Below the pieces are notes generated by a model that searched no databases, was not told the DNA's origin, and was given only the letters and a program-made list of their open reading frames with translations. A stretch of DNA of 64,000 bases from Heterobilharzia americana. Its lineage: Eukaryota; Platyhelminthes; Trematoda; Strigeidida; Schistosomatidae. The position numbers and the translations under genes were made by a program. The stretch covers positions 50,016,390 to 50,080,389 of the forward strand of contig OX104134.1 in the NCBI GenBank assembly GCA_944470555.2, written 5' to 3'. How positions within the stretch are numbered: position 1 is the stretch's first letter; each line of letters begins with the position of its first letter. Below are positions 22,111-32,126 of the stretch, piece by piece.

Positions 22111-23267
22111 GAAAAATTGCGGGAAGGATAAGATTGGTGCAGTAGGAAAGATAATCACGAATATGCTCAGAAAGGAAACGAATTCATAACTATGCATGCA
22201 ATGATCTGAAACGTCAAGGGTCCGATATTCCTTACACTTATCTTTAACCGGGAATACATTGGCAGGATGGTTCTCTGAGACCTATACTATCTACGGTTAA
22301 CTAACCTGATCACAATGTCATTCAGAAAACTTAGAACATACACATCAACGAATGGGTACACATATTGTAAAGGATTCACTCCACTTCTTTAAAGAAGTAG
22401 TATGCTTGCCGTTCTATTGATGGTCGTATATTGGAGTGTTACAAGTGTACTTTATCTCGGCGTTTTTTTTCGAACCTTCTCTAGTTCTCCCATAACCTGC
22501 TATTTGCCTAAAGAATCTTCCATCTAACTTGTTATATTAGGAAGCTGAGAGTATCTGGTATAACTCAACCTGTTCTCTTGTGTTTTATAAACTCCCGCAA
22601 CTTGCCTGTTCTCCTCTATTGTTCCTCTTTATTCTTCCCTGTGTTACAAAAAAAGACCATGCTGCATTGCGTACAACTTTGAAGATTGTCAGCAGAATTA
22701 CTGGTGTGCGTGTAAAACTTTAAATTGAAACTACTGTAGACAAACATCTTAACTCATGTGAACATCTGGCAAGAGTTTTTTTATGGGATGACCAGCATCT
22801 GCTTTACTCAAAGCTCTCTACGTGTGGGTCCCCAAGCAAACATATAGTTCCATATTAAATTGTTTAAATGATATGGCACACAGTGATGCATTAATGAGCG
22901 AGTATATTAGACTTTATCCATGTACTACTGAGAATATGGAAACTCTAAAGCTCGTATCCTGTACCAGGAAGAAAGTGTTAGAAATGAACTAACTAATCAA
23001 CTTTTATTTTTTAAAGGGAACTAATGATTGCACAACTTGCTCATATTTAAGTATTCTGAACCTAATTGCTAATGTGACTGTTTACCAAAGTTAACTCTTG
23101 TTTTTCAAAAAGTTACAGTTGGAGTAAATATTCTTATTTTTTATTTGTAATTTCTAAATATTTCATTTTGCTATGCATACATATGCACTACTTCTGTCAA
23201 TTTGATGCCGTATGACATGCTGAAAATCCCGTGCCATGTTCCTGAAAAATCTTTCAGAATAAAGCCG
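22111..23267. other. Unassigned sequence inside the Penelope-like element, possibly an insertion
   Basis: No coding motif was recognised. It ends in aataaagccg followed directly by a TTA microsatellite, which resembles the 3' end of a non-LTR element with a short tandem tail. That suggests an insertion, but no partner copy is in the window. Confidence 0.35.
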
Positions 23268-23296
23268 TTATTATTATTATTATTATTATTATTATA
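23268..23296 (+). repeat. TTA microsatellite
   Basis: About nine uninterrupted TTA units directly after aataaagccg. Confidence 0.9.
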
Positions 23297-23479
23297 AAAA
23301 GCGTCTGTAATGAGTTTGTCCGGTCATTTGAGATAGTTTTTTGCCCACGAAGTTTCCCATTCACGAGACTGAAAATATTATTTGTCAGTATCCTAACCTC
23401 TTCCCTCTGACAATTTAGCGATTCAAACGCTTGCTCTTAATTTGTACCAAAGACATTCAGTTTCTGTTCTATAATACTC

Positions 23480-24300
23480 TACCGCTGAATTAGCGGAGTA
23501 GCAATGGACAGTTCATTATGCCGGGTGTTGGTATATATCCCTCTAACTTGAAAAGAAAACTGAAGAAGCGATGCCTCATTCCAGATGTGTAGACAATACA
23601 TTTATCGTTCGAGACAGCCTACATCATTTGTTTTCCTTACTAGACGTCTTCAGTGATGTTTATGTAAACGTCGACTACACCATGAAATATGAAGAAAATA
23701 TTAAGTTCAAGTTTTTAGATATCGCTTTCCAAAGTAGAAAGGATGGTATGCTCCAAATGCCCACTAACCGAAAGAGTACATGGAATGGAATATACTTAAA
23801 TTTCAATACTATCCAATCAGTTTTAAACAGGCGTCGGTTGAAAACTACTTTACGGACATAAAATGATATATGCTGAACATTGGAAAAAATCTCGAGAAAC
23901 AACAGTTATTCGCAGAAATTTATCAATAAATACAGCAGGCAAGAAGCTGGTTCTTGCTGAACTCAACTTCAAAGGTGACTATGTCACAAAGAGGATCAAT
24001 AGAAGGTTGAATACCGCATTGAACAGAATATATTCTGCATCAAATTTGATCCCTCTGTACAAAACAACATGCTCTTTAATGCAACTAAAAGTCGACCATT
24101 TACTTCTCTATGTTATATCTAATTGTATTCGCAAGTGTACGTGCATCTGCGGCAGCAGTTTCATTGGGAGGACGGAGAATAGGGCATACCTTAGGTTCTT
24201 TAAACACGAAACAAAAAATCTAAATTTCAGGGGAACAAAGTAGTTCAATCGCCCAACAACTTTTCGATACGGTAGGCATAGTAAATTCCTTGGAATCCTT
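23480..24300 (+). pseudogene. Penelope-like element: RT palm and GIY-YIG nuclease
   Basis: Frame 23571-23861 carries CVDNTFIVRDSLHHLF, which corresponds to the RT motif C region of Penelope-like elements (usually YVDDTF). It also carries KFKFLDIAF and TNRKSTWNGIYLNF, matching the conserved L-F-L-D and RKPT-TD blocks. Frame 23863-24243 ends with CGSSFIGRTENRAYLRFFKH, a degenerate GIY-YIG motif followed by the Arg and His of the nuclease. The second Asp of motif C is Asn and a stop at 23861 separates the two frames, so the copy is dead. Penelope-like elements are known in schistosomes. Confidence 0.7.
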
Positions 24301-24589
24301 CAATATAGACATCAAATAGCGTACCTCGAACCTTATACAGTTCACTGAATTTTTAGCTATCAAACTACTTAAACTGTGATGATGTTTGAAACGAAACTGA
24401 GCAATTTTATTTCCTTTTGGTAACCTAACTTTTTACCCTTTCTGTTGTTTGATGACAATTTTTCGACGGTCATTTAGCCAATTGAGTTCAACTCATAATA
24501 TTATTATGTAGTTTTTCTGCTATTTATCCTCAAGTAAACTACTTTTCCATTTAAGAGTGACGTTTTGGAACTGTGGTATAATTCCGTTT

Positions 24590-24688
24590 TAGTCTGTTTA
24601 TCAGAAATGTCACATAGTGAAACAGTATTATTTACTGGGTAGCATTTCGAACATAACTCATTGTCTATATTTACAACAAGTAACTCCA
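24590..24688 (-). repeat. Old dispersed repeat fragment, partner at 32341-32440
   Basis: About 100 bp match the reverse complement of 32341-32440 (shared peptide KCYPVN-TVSLCDIS). Gypsy copy 2 is inserted at its edge. Its function is unknown. Confidence 0.6.
24685..24688. repeat. Target site duplication TCCA, left of Gypsy copy 2
   Basis: tcca immediately left of the LTR start; the same four bases follow the right LTR at 28157-28160. Four base pairs is usual for Gypsy-type insertion. The match also fixes the LTR ends as tttagg and gctaca. Confidence 0.7.
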
Positions 24689-25031
24689 TTTAGGATTTGT
24701 CCTGGTGCGAACTTGACAGACGCAAAGACCAATCACTAATTATTCGAACTTGTTATATACCCACGAATACGAGACCAAGGAAGAACACGATAGCGTAGTC
24801 GGATGGAATAGTATATTTGGATGGTTATGCCAAAATACCGATGCGTTCCAACTAACTGGCTAGAGAGTCGAATACGAGCAATGCAACGTAACACGACAGC
24901 GTGCCAAATGGCGAGGATGCTTGACCGGGTGCCTTCAGCTTAGCGAGTCCAGTTAAACTATCAAGGTCAGCATCAATGTCGAAGTCGTCAAACCCTAGGC
25001 TATTGATTTTGGGGAAGTGTATGACGCTACA
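24689..25031 (-). repeat. 3' LTR of Gypsy copy 2 (343 bp)
   Basis: Compared by eye with 27814-28156, no difference was found. On the element's sense strand it starts TGTAGCGTC and ends CCTAAA. It contains a TATA-like box (complement of ttatata, 24753-24759) and a sense open frame of about 58 codons. Confidence 0.95.
24753..24759 (-). promoter_or_regulatory. TATA-like box in LTR
   Basis: On the element's sense strand the LTR reads gggtatataac, roughly 70 bp before the LTR end. The word is kept in all five LTR copies of the window except for one base change in the copy at 52649. It is a plausible core promoter, with the second LTR carrying it at 27878-27884. Confidence 0.5.
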
Positions 25032-25052
25032 GATCACTCCCCCCCTAGTGGG
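25032..25052 (-). promoter_or_regulatory. Polypurine tract next to 3' LTR
   Basis: Directly inside the left LTR the plus strand reads gatcactccccccctagtg, so the element strand has a run of seven G within a purine-rich stretch. This is the normal place for the plus-strand primer of an LTR retrotransposon. Confidence 0.55.
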
Positions 25053-25386
25053 TTCGTGAGGACCCTAAGACGATACCAGCCGGAAGTAAAAACCCAGTGG
25101 TTTCTCCACTGGTAAAACTCTTCCGATGGGCTCACTGCGTGAGGTGGCCCCTGGTTGTCTGAACCTTATTCTAGGGTGTCGTGGCGATTAAATAAATAAA
25201 ATACAATAAATGAAATTGTACGTCGGTCGCGGTCATCTGTTCCTTTCGACGTTCCGTCCAGTGCTCGTTGCACCTGGAATATAAATAAAAGTCTTTAATA
25301 CCACGAAAACGTTGCGTAAAAATGGGAATTATTTATATATAAACGTGTCGAAAAAGAAAAATTTACGCTTATCTTCGCCGTTTTTT

Positions 25387-26274
25387 TTAGTTTTTATTAC
25401 ATGGTAAATAAAAATTGATATAAAAAGGCAAAGTGTACGAGGGTTTGTGCATTGCCGGTAAATAAGAAAAATAGTGCCTCGAAAAAAAGAAAAAAAATGG
25501 TTGGCACACACAGCTAAGTTGAATATGACACTCTGGGAACCTGACGGTTCGACCTGATCGTGTTTTTTGTTGCGCCGCTGGTTGTTGCAGCTGTGCATTA
25601 CCAGGCACATCGTCGAGAATTTCGATAATTGAGTCATCCGTCGGTCGGATGTAGCGAGCTGAAACGTCACTTACAATGGGGTTGCCTTCGAAATAAGCTG
25701 GTTTCAAACGGTCGATACTGACAGTATCTTCACGTCCGCCTCGCTCAATTATATAGAATTTCTCATGTCGCTTAATCACTTTGAACGGCCCGTCGTAGGG
25801 TGGTTCAAGTGGTCGACGAACAGCGTCGTGGCGAACAAACACGTGTGATGTCTTCTGTAAACTGGGGTGGACGAAAACATCAGTCGTTTGCGGTCTAATC
25901 GGAGAAGGCCTAACTGAACGCATTGCGTTTGTAAGCCTAGTCACGTAAGATGCCCTGTCGGAAACGTGTTTGAAAGTTGAAGGGGAAACAAACTCACCTG
26001 GTAGGCGAAGAGTGGTCCCATAGACGAGTTCTGCAGGGGTGCATCCAGCATCAACTTTCAACGCGTTACGAATACCTAGTAGGACTAGAGGCAGAGCCTC
26101 GGTCCACTGAGGTATGTTTGTAGCTGAAAGGGAAGCTTTCAGCTGTCGATGGAAACGCTCTACCATGCCATTTGCTTGTGGATGGTAGGCTGTCGTTCGG
26201 AACCGAGTGCAACCTAAAAGTGCCGTTAGAGCGTGAAATAGTCCGCACTCAAATTGGCGCCCACGGTCGAGCAT
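25387..26274 (-). pseudogene. Gypsy copy 2 integrase C-terminal part (N-terminus deleted)
   Basis: The frame begins just after the deletion junction with DRGRQFECGLFHAL, which includes the second catalytic Asp. It continues with NGMVERFHRQLKAS (catalytic Glu), an undamaged PQWTEALPLVLLGIRNALKV block, the GPY/F-type PYDGPFKVIKR and RLKPAYFEG. The HHCC finger and first catalytic Asp are lost, so it cannot act as an integrase. The open frame runs about 295 codons and ends in low-complexity sequence of the 3' UTR. Confidence 0.85.
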
Positions 26275-27114
26275 GTGGTCAATTCATTTTTCGCCGTTTG
26301 GAGCTTATCGGGAGCTAGACGGCGCGCTTTGGATGCCACAGGTGGACCTGTGGTTGTGACGTGATGCATAACATTGCTGGTTATGCACGGAAGAGTGTGC
26401 TTCGGTTGTTGTAACTCTGGATATTTCTCCAGAACTGCCTGGTAGGACGCGTCGCCTGATTGTTTAGTCCTAACGATGGCTAAACTCGGACCTACATAGG
26501 TGGTGCCGCCAATAGATAACTTTGTGTTGTTATCTATCAGTCGTCGACGGCGAGCATCTACGAGTAGATCGTAATGGTTCAGCAAATCTATGCCAATGAT
26601 GGGCATAGAGACGTCTGCCAGGAGGAAAATCCAGTGAATAGGTTTGCGTAAACCTAAGTTGAGGTAGGCATACCGTCTCCCGAATGTCGCGATTGCCTTG
26701 CCGTTGGCTGCTTGAAGATTGAAGGATGGGTCGAGATGACGCTCCTTTGTCGTTGCTGGAAGAACGCTAACTTCTGCGCCGGTGTCGACGAGGTAGCGGA
26801 CTTTCGTTTTAATGTCGGTGACGTAGAGCAAACGGCTTTTTCCGCCGGCTACGGTTGCCGTGAGCACGTGCCGGCGTGACCGTTTCCCGAGTTTGGTCCT
26901 TCTTAAAACGGCATGGTTTACGACATTTTCTGGCTTCATCCCCGTAAGTGTTATGAAACCAGCACCATTCAGGGTTTTCCACCCTGTTGGGTTTCGTTTT
27001 AGGGCTACCACGCGACTTGCTGCGATGCGCCAAGGTGCGTTTCTGTGAAGTGCTACGTGATCTAGGACTTCGAGATCGTAGCAACCGTTTCACAGAGTTG
27101 CACAACTTGGTCAC
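26226..27114 (-). pseudogene. Gypsy copy 2 protease and Gag C-terminus
   Basis: The protease active site reads RYLVDTGAEVSVLP (about 26795), followed by RRYAYLNLGLRKPIHWIF and MPIIGIDLLNHYDLLVD. This part has no internal stop, unlike copy 1. It ends at the internal deletion after DKLQTAKNEL. Upstream in an overlapping frame is the Gag finger, CWFHNTYGDEARKCRKPC. A Gag-Pol frame change lies between the two; whether this is the natural frameshift site or a mutation cannot be told from two copies. Confidence 0.8.
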
Positions 27115-27684
27115 CCCGAATCCTGGCGCTCTGTTTTGTCGCAGATAGAATATACGTTGGAGACGGGTCTGCTGGATATCTCCAGTATTTTATCTGCTGA
27201 GGCTGCCAGGTCGTCGAGTGGGACTGACTGGAGTGTCACCAACACGGTTTGCACCGGTTGTGGTAGTTTCGAGAGAAATAGTTCTCGGAAGAAACCATCG
27301 TCAAATGTTCGTGCACCGATTACTTCTCGCATGCGTGCGAGGACTTCAGTAGCTGAGTGGCTGCCTAGCTCGATGTTACGAAGCAATTCGTCTAGACGTT
27401 GGCGATCTGTGAGATCGCTTTTCTTCAAGAGTGCGGCCTTTAGAAGTGCATAAGGGTCACTTACTTCAGGATTAAACATGTTTGCTGTAACATACCTGTT
27501 TAATTCTCGCGGTAGTGAACGTATGACAGCAAGAAATCGAGATGAGGATCTGAGACACCCTGTTCTCGAAAATCGGCCTCGGCATACAGAAACCATGTTT
27601 CTGCATTGTCTGGCCAATATGGCACGAGTTGGATCGTGTTCGAGTCGGCTTAATACGAATAAGCTTGGGAGTGTGGTCGGACAT
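27111..27684 (-). pseudogene. Gypsy copy 2 Gag
   Basis: Gag starts at Met 27684 (MSDHTPKLIRIKPTR). A frameshift near 27640 moves it to the frame that carries RYVTANMFNPEVSDPYALLK, ALLKKSDLTDRQRLDELLRN and FFRELFLSKLPQPVQTVL. These blocks are typical of invertebrate Gypsy Gag proteins. After another shift near 27115 it leads into the CHCC finger. Counting domains, the intact Gag would be roughly 290 residues. Confidence 0.75.
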
Positions 27685-27793
27685 GAGAAAGTGTAGTAAA
27701 TGGATATATAAATGTTATCGAAATGAAAAAAATAAACAAATATAAAATGGAACAGGCTCACCAATTCAATACTTGTTATTGGTCGGGATATTT

Positions 27794-27812
27794 GATCACG
27801 TCGGGCTCACCA
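27794..27812 (-). promoter_or_regulatory. tRNA-Trp primer binding site, Gypsy copy 2
   Basis: The plus strand reads gatcacgtcgggctcacca. Eukaryotic tRNA-Trp ends in almost the same bases (GGGGTC where this has GGGCTC) plus CCA. The site is one base inside the LTR. Use of tRNA-Trp is reported for CsRn1-type trematode elements. Confidence 0.8.
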
Positions 27813-27813
27813 A

Positions 27814-28156
27814 TTTAGGATTTGTCCTGGTGCGAACTTGACAGACGCAAAGACCAATCACTAATTATTCGAACTTGTTATATACCCACGAATACGAGAC
27901 CAAGGAAGAACACGATAGCGTAGTCGGATGGAATAGTATATTTGGATGGTTATGCCAAAATACCGATGCGTTCCAACTAACTGGCTAGAGAGTCGAATAC
28001 GAGCAATGCAACGTAACACGACAGCGTGCCAAATGGCGAGGATGCTTGACCGGGTGCCTTCAGCTTAGCGAGTCCAGTTAAACTATCAAGGTCAGCATCA
28101 ATGTCGAAGTCGTCAAACCCTAGGCTATTGATTTTGGGGAAGTGTATGACGCTACA
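27814..28156 (-). repeat. 5' LTR of Gypsy copy 2 (343 bp)
   Basis: Apparently identical to 24689-25031. It lies beside the primer binding site, which makes it the 5' LTR of this minus-strand element. Confidence 0.95.
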
Positions 28157-28160
28157 TCCA
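28157..28160. repeat. Target site duplication TCCA, right of Gypsy copy 2
   Basis: Matches 24685-24688. Confidence 0.7.
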
Positions 28161-28903
28161 CAACCTTGAGAGGTTGCTGACATAGTTCTAATCTTCTCCC
28201 CCTTGTGATTAGGGTAGTAGAAATTTTCCTACATCCGGTACAGGTGCAGCATCACTTCTGTTGCATGTATTTGGTGTCGATTCGATAAACAAAGATTCGG
28301 TCATCGATCTCTCCCTCCACCCAACCAAGTTAGTTTTTATTACAGTCACTCTATCCTACCCTATTGTTTGGTTGTGGGCAGCTGTGCAAGTAGCTATAGC
28401 TGAGCTTTTGTGTAAAATTCTTATTTTATTAGAATCTATTATTCTTGATCTAGCTTAGCTTTTGCGCTCTCTGAGTCTAATTGACTTTGATCGACTACTT
28501 TGAGCTAAGCATTTAACCTCACAATCGTTGCAAGGGATTTGGTAAGCTAAAATATTTTGCTGAGTTGGATCAACAGGATCGTTTAACCTACAGAGCTTGC
28601 TTCTTGGCGGGTTTGTTGGTTTAAATGCCACTCTAATCCCACCCTTATTGAGAATTCGTAGTAACGAGTCTGAGGTGCCTTCTTTGTATGGTGGTACAGA
28701 GGAGGCTTTGAATTCTCTCTCAACTCTGTCACCGTTTTTATTATTATTAGTAGAACTATTATTAATAACACCTGTGTAACAATTGTAGTAGGGATTGCTG
28801 ATCAGAATGGATATAAGTAGTATATGCTGACAGGGTGGCAGGAATCATAGGGAATTGCCAGCAACGGGTAAAGATTCTGACCGGAGAAATGCAAGAAACA
28901 CTG
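28161..28903. other. Unassigned sequence between Gypsy copy 2 and left RTE copy
   Basis: No motif was recognised. A short TTA/ATT-rich tract lies at 28737-28765, and the word acacctgtgt near 28768 recurs inverted near 32285. It may be remnant element sequence. Confidence 0.35.
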
Positions 28904-28913
28904 CTGGCGGACT
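28904..28913. repeat. Imperfect target duplication, left RTE copy
   Basis: ctggcggact here and ctggcagatt at 32127-32136, on the two sides of the element: ten bases with two mismatches. Confidence 0.5.
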
Positions 28914-29104
28914 ATTTATTATTTTTATTTATCCCTTGTGTTCCTAATGGAATATAGGGCTTCAGAAGCACATCTCTGGTGCACTCTGTTCTCTGCAATC
29001 TTTTGAACCTGGATGCACGGCAGCCCACAAGCTCTCATTTCCTCCTCATACGATCTCATCCATATCACCCTCGGATGACCAACTCGTCGTTTCCCATCGA
29101 GGGC

Positions 29105-30330
29105 CTAACGCGTGATGTCCCCAGTCGGCCTTCTCAGTGTATGCCTAATCCATCTCCACTTTCTTCTGCGTATTTGTTGAGTGATAGGTTCTTGGTTAGT
29201 TCGCTGCCAGAGTTTCTTGTTGCTTATTCTTGTTATTTTGGCCATCGGATCTTCAGTAACGAGTGTAGGCAGTTGTTGATGAATGTCTGTAGTTTGTTGG
29301 AAGTGCTTTTCGTAACGCGACAAGTCTCTGAACCATATAGCAACACTGACTTGACGTTGGTGTCCAAAATCCGGATCTTGTTCATGCTTTATGCTGAGTG
29401 CAGAAGATCTCCACACTGCTTTCAGGCTTATGAACGCCTGTCTTGCTTTTCCGATTCTGTCTTTGACATCCTCGTCTGTGCCGCCTGTGGTCGAGACAGT
29501 GCTTCCTAGATAGGTGAAGGAGGCTACTTCCTTTAAGTTTCTTTCGTTGATGGTGATTGGAGTTTGTTGTTGTTGGTCGGGTATCTTCATCACCTCTGTC
29601 TTCTCTGTATTCACTTGAAGTCCCGTCTTCGCTGCCTCTTCTGTCAACTTGTTAGTTTTGCCTGTAGATCTTCAAGTTTGTGTGACATCAGACACAAATC
29701 ATCGGGGAAATCTAGATCTTCTAGGTTCTTTTTCGCAGTCCAGTGTATCCTCCTCTTCTCGCTCCCCACTGTTTGCTGCATGATGCAGTCGGCCACAATC
29801 AGTAATATTATGGGTGATAGTAGATAGCCCTGTTTTACTCCTGTCTTCACTTCAAAAGCATCCCTGAGCTTCCCATTGCGAATTACTTGGCATGTGGCGT
29901 CTTCATATACTTGTTGAATGAGATTGATAAGGGTTTTTGGTACTTCGTAGTGTTGAAGCAGCTGCCAAATTACTTCTCGGTCGACTCTATCAAAGGCCTT
30001 TTCAAAGTGGATGAAGTTAAGGTCGAGAGTTGACTGCCATTCTGTACTTCGTTCTATGATGATGCGAAGCATTAAAATTTGGTCCGCAGATGATTTGTAC
30101 TTCCTGAAGCCTGCCTGTTCCGGTCGTAGTCTTGAATCCAGTGCATCCTTTAGCCTATCCAGGATGATGCGGCTTAAGATTTTGCTTGAGGTGGGCAGGA
30201 GCGTGAATCTGCGCCAGTTCTTGCAAACACTGAGGTCTCCCTTCTTCGGCAGTTTGACGAGGTAACCCTTCTTCCAATCGTCCGGTACCTTCTCTTCCTT
30301 CCACACCTTCTGCAGAAGCGGTGTGAGCAT
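29105..30330 (-). pseudogene. RT of left RTE copy, broken
   Basis: Frame 30330-29644 starts MLTPLLQKVWKEEKVPDDWK. Its motif A is FIHFEKAFDRV, where the catalytic Asp has become His, and motif C is FPDDLCLMS. A one-base deletion in an A run near 29655 shifts the frame into 29647-29105, which carries YLGSTVSTTGGTDEDVK and the C-terminal HTLRRPTGDITR. Compared with the right copy's RT, the protein differs at roughly one residue in seven. Confidence 0.9.
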
Positions 30331-30384
30331 GTCCGCTGTTGTCTCTGCGTCTGCTCTCAGCGCTTCTGGCAGGATTCCATCTGG

Positions 30385-31903
30385 TCATGCTGCTTCCCCA
30401 CATTTCAGTAGCTTTATGGCATCCAGGACTTCGACTTTTGTTGGAGGATTTATGTTCACTTGTAGTTCAGCGGCTGCAGGTGGTAGTTGTGGATGAAGTG
30501 CAGGTGGTAGTCGATTCAAGAGCTTCTTGAAGTGGTCGGCCCATCGTTCCCTTTGGTTCTCTTTTTTGGTAATTAAATTTCCTTCATCATCTTTTATTGG
30601 CTTCATCTGCGTTGATCTCTTCCTGGCTGGTAACCTGGTTATTTGATACAATGTTGTCAGGTCTTTCTTACTTGCAGCCTGCTCTGCTTCACTTGTCAGT
30701 GTTTCGTAGAAGTGTCTTTTGCCTTTGCACGCACACTCTTCTTCACTTCTTTGTCCAGTGTAGTGTTTTATACATTGTACTGAGTTTCTCTTGCCGTTGT
30801 GCATCCTTGCACTGGTTCATCTTCTGCTTCACCATCCTCCTCTCCTCTCTTCTATCAGCTTCATGTGTCCATCGAGATCCATTCATTACCTTCTTTCCTC
30901 TTCCTTCTTAATATGGTTATGCAGGTTTCTTTCCACATAGCTTCCAAAGACTCCCAATATTCTTCCGCACAGGTGTCTTCAGGGATGTCCCTCGATATGT
31001 CCCATTTTGTCTCGATGGGTGCCGTCAAGATGTCCCTTGTAGTTTTGTCCTTCAGTTTCCGAGTGTTGTACTTGAACTGCGGTTTATCACCAGCTTCCTT
31101 GAAGGTTTTTAACTTGATTTGGAACGTTCCTTGCACTAGATAGTGGTCTGAACCTACATCTGCTCCTCTTCTTGACCTTGTGTCAAGTAGACTGCGTCTC
31201 CACTTTCTTCACATTGAGATAAAGTCGATTTGATTTTTAGTGTGTCCATCTGGTGAAATCCATGTCGCTTTGTGGATATCCTTGTGCTTGAACACACTAC
31301 TTCCAATCACCAAATCTTTGAATGCACAGAATTCTGCAAACAATTCTCCGTTCTCGTACATCACCTCACCCAGCGCTTCTCGACCCATGGTTAGTTCTCT
31401 TTCTGTGTTGTCCGCTCCCAGTTTGGCATTCATGTCGCCCATTAGAATTTCGATGTCACCAACTGAGGTCTTGTCCAGTGTTGTTTGCAGTTATCTGTAG
31501 AATTCCTCCTTCTTCTCTTGATCTGCATTATTTGTAGGTGCGTAGCATTTAATGATTGTGACTTTTTGAGTTGAACCTCGCTGTCATGATCCTGGAGGAG
31601 ACTGGTTCCCACTGCATGAGAGCCTTCGATGCTGTTGGGGACATCATGATAGCCACTGAGAAACTCAGTGTGCTCGTGGTTGTCGTCTGGGTGACCGGAG
31701 TAGATTATTGATTCTCCAGTTGACAGTTTGGAGAGTCCACTCCCATCCCATCTGCTTTCGCAAATCCCAAGCACTTCTATGTTATACCTTCTCATCTCGT
31801 TTGCAATCTGGGCTGCCTTACTGGGTTCAAACATCGTACGGACATTCCATGTCCCCACGTTTACTTTCGCTTTCATAGAGAGAAGAGAAGACAGATCGGC
31901 CAA
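30385..31903 (-). pseudogene. Endonuclease and linker of left RTE copy, broken
   Basis: The AP-endonuclease start is NVGTWNVRTMFEPSKAAQ with GICESRWDGSG at 31903-31442. A frameshift leads to MGDMNAKLGADNTEREL and HKATWISPDGHTKNQIDF (31442-31209), then a linker (31136-30861, 30804-30385). A TGA interrupts GEAA-PDGIL near 30390, where RTE relatives have Gly. Every one of these lesions is present at the equivalent place in the right copy, and the translations of each segment are identical. Confidence 0.9.
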
Positions 31904-32126
31904 TCGGCTTCCCGAAGGCTTTCACCAACTGGCGTCATTTCGCCTCTCTGATTCCAGCGAGGAATAATTTTGTTTTTGTTTTTTATATTTTGTTTGTGCT
32001 TTGAAGTTTTTTTAGCGGTTAGATTTGTTTTACGGGGTAGAGTTGCTAGCCCTATGCCCAACCTTCCCTCTTTATCCAGGCTTAGGATCGGATAGTAACT
32101 AGTGAACTAGTTAACCAGGCGAGGTT

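Larger units (their letters stand above)
24689..28156 (-). mobile_element. Gypsy LTR retrotransposon copy 2, internally deleted
   Basis: A 3,468-bp minus-strand element bounded by two 343-bp LTRs that look identical base for base, with the 4-bp target duplication tcca on both sides. It keeps the primer site, Gag, protease and the C-terminal part of integrase. About 1.76 kb has been lost relative to copy 1 (positions 16162-17918 there), removing RT, RNase H and the integrase N-terminus. The junction near 26279 reads cacggtcgagcatg and falls at a TCG shared by both deletion ends. Identical LTRs point to a recent insertion. RT would have to be supplied in trans unless the deletion happened after insertion. 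Confidence 0.95.
28914..32126 (-). mobile_element. RTE-clade non-LTR retrotransposon, left copy (full length, old)
   Basis: A 3.2-kb minus-strand element with a 5' end like that of the right copy at 34286. It has an AP endonuclease region, RT, C-terminal domain and a TAA-type tail at the left end (28914-28935). The gene order, GMD/DMNA-type endonuclease motifs and C-terminal blocks match RTE elements such as schistosome SR2 (family knowledge). Its target duplication has decayed and its RT is damaged, so it appears older than the right copy. Positions 30260-31948 appear identical to 34462-36150 of the right copy, while the rest differs. Confidence 0.9.

Noticed and set aside
29564..31143. Several plus-strand open frames over the left RTE copy
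   Set aside because: They are antisense to its RT, linker and endonuclease and have mirror images over the right copy.
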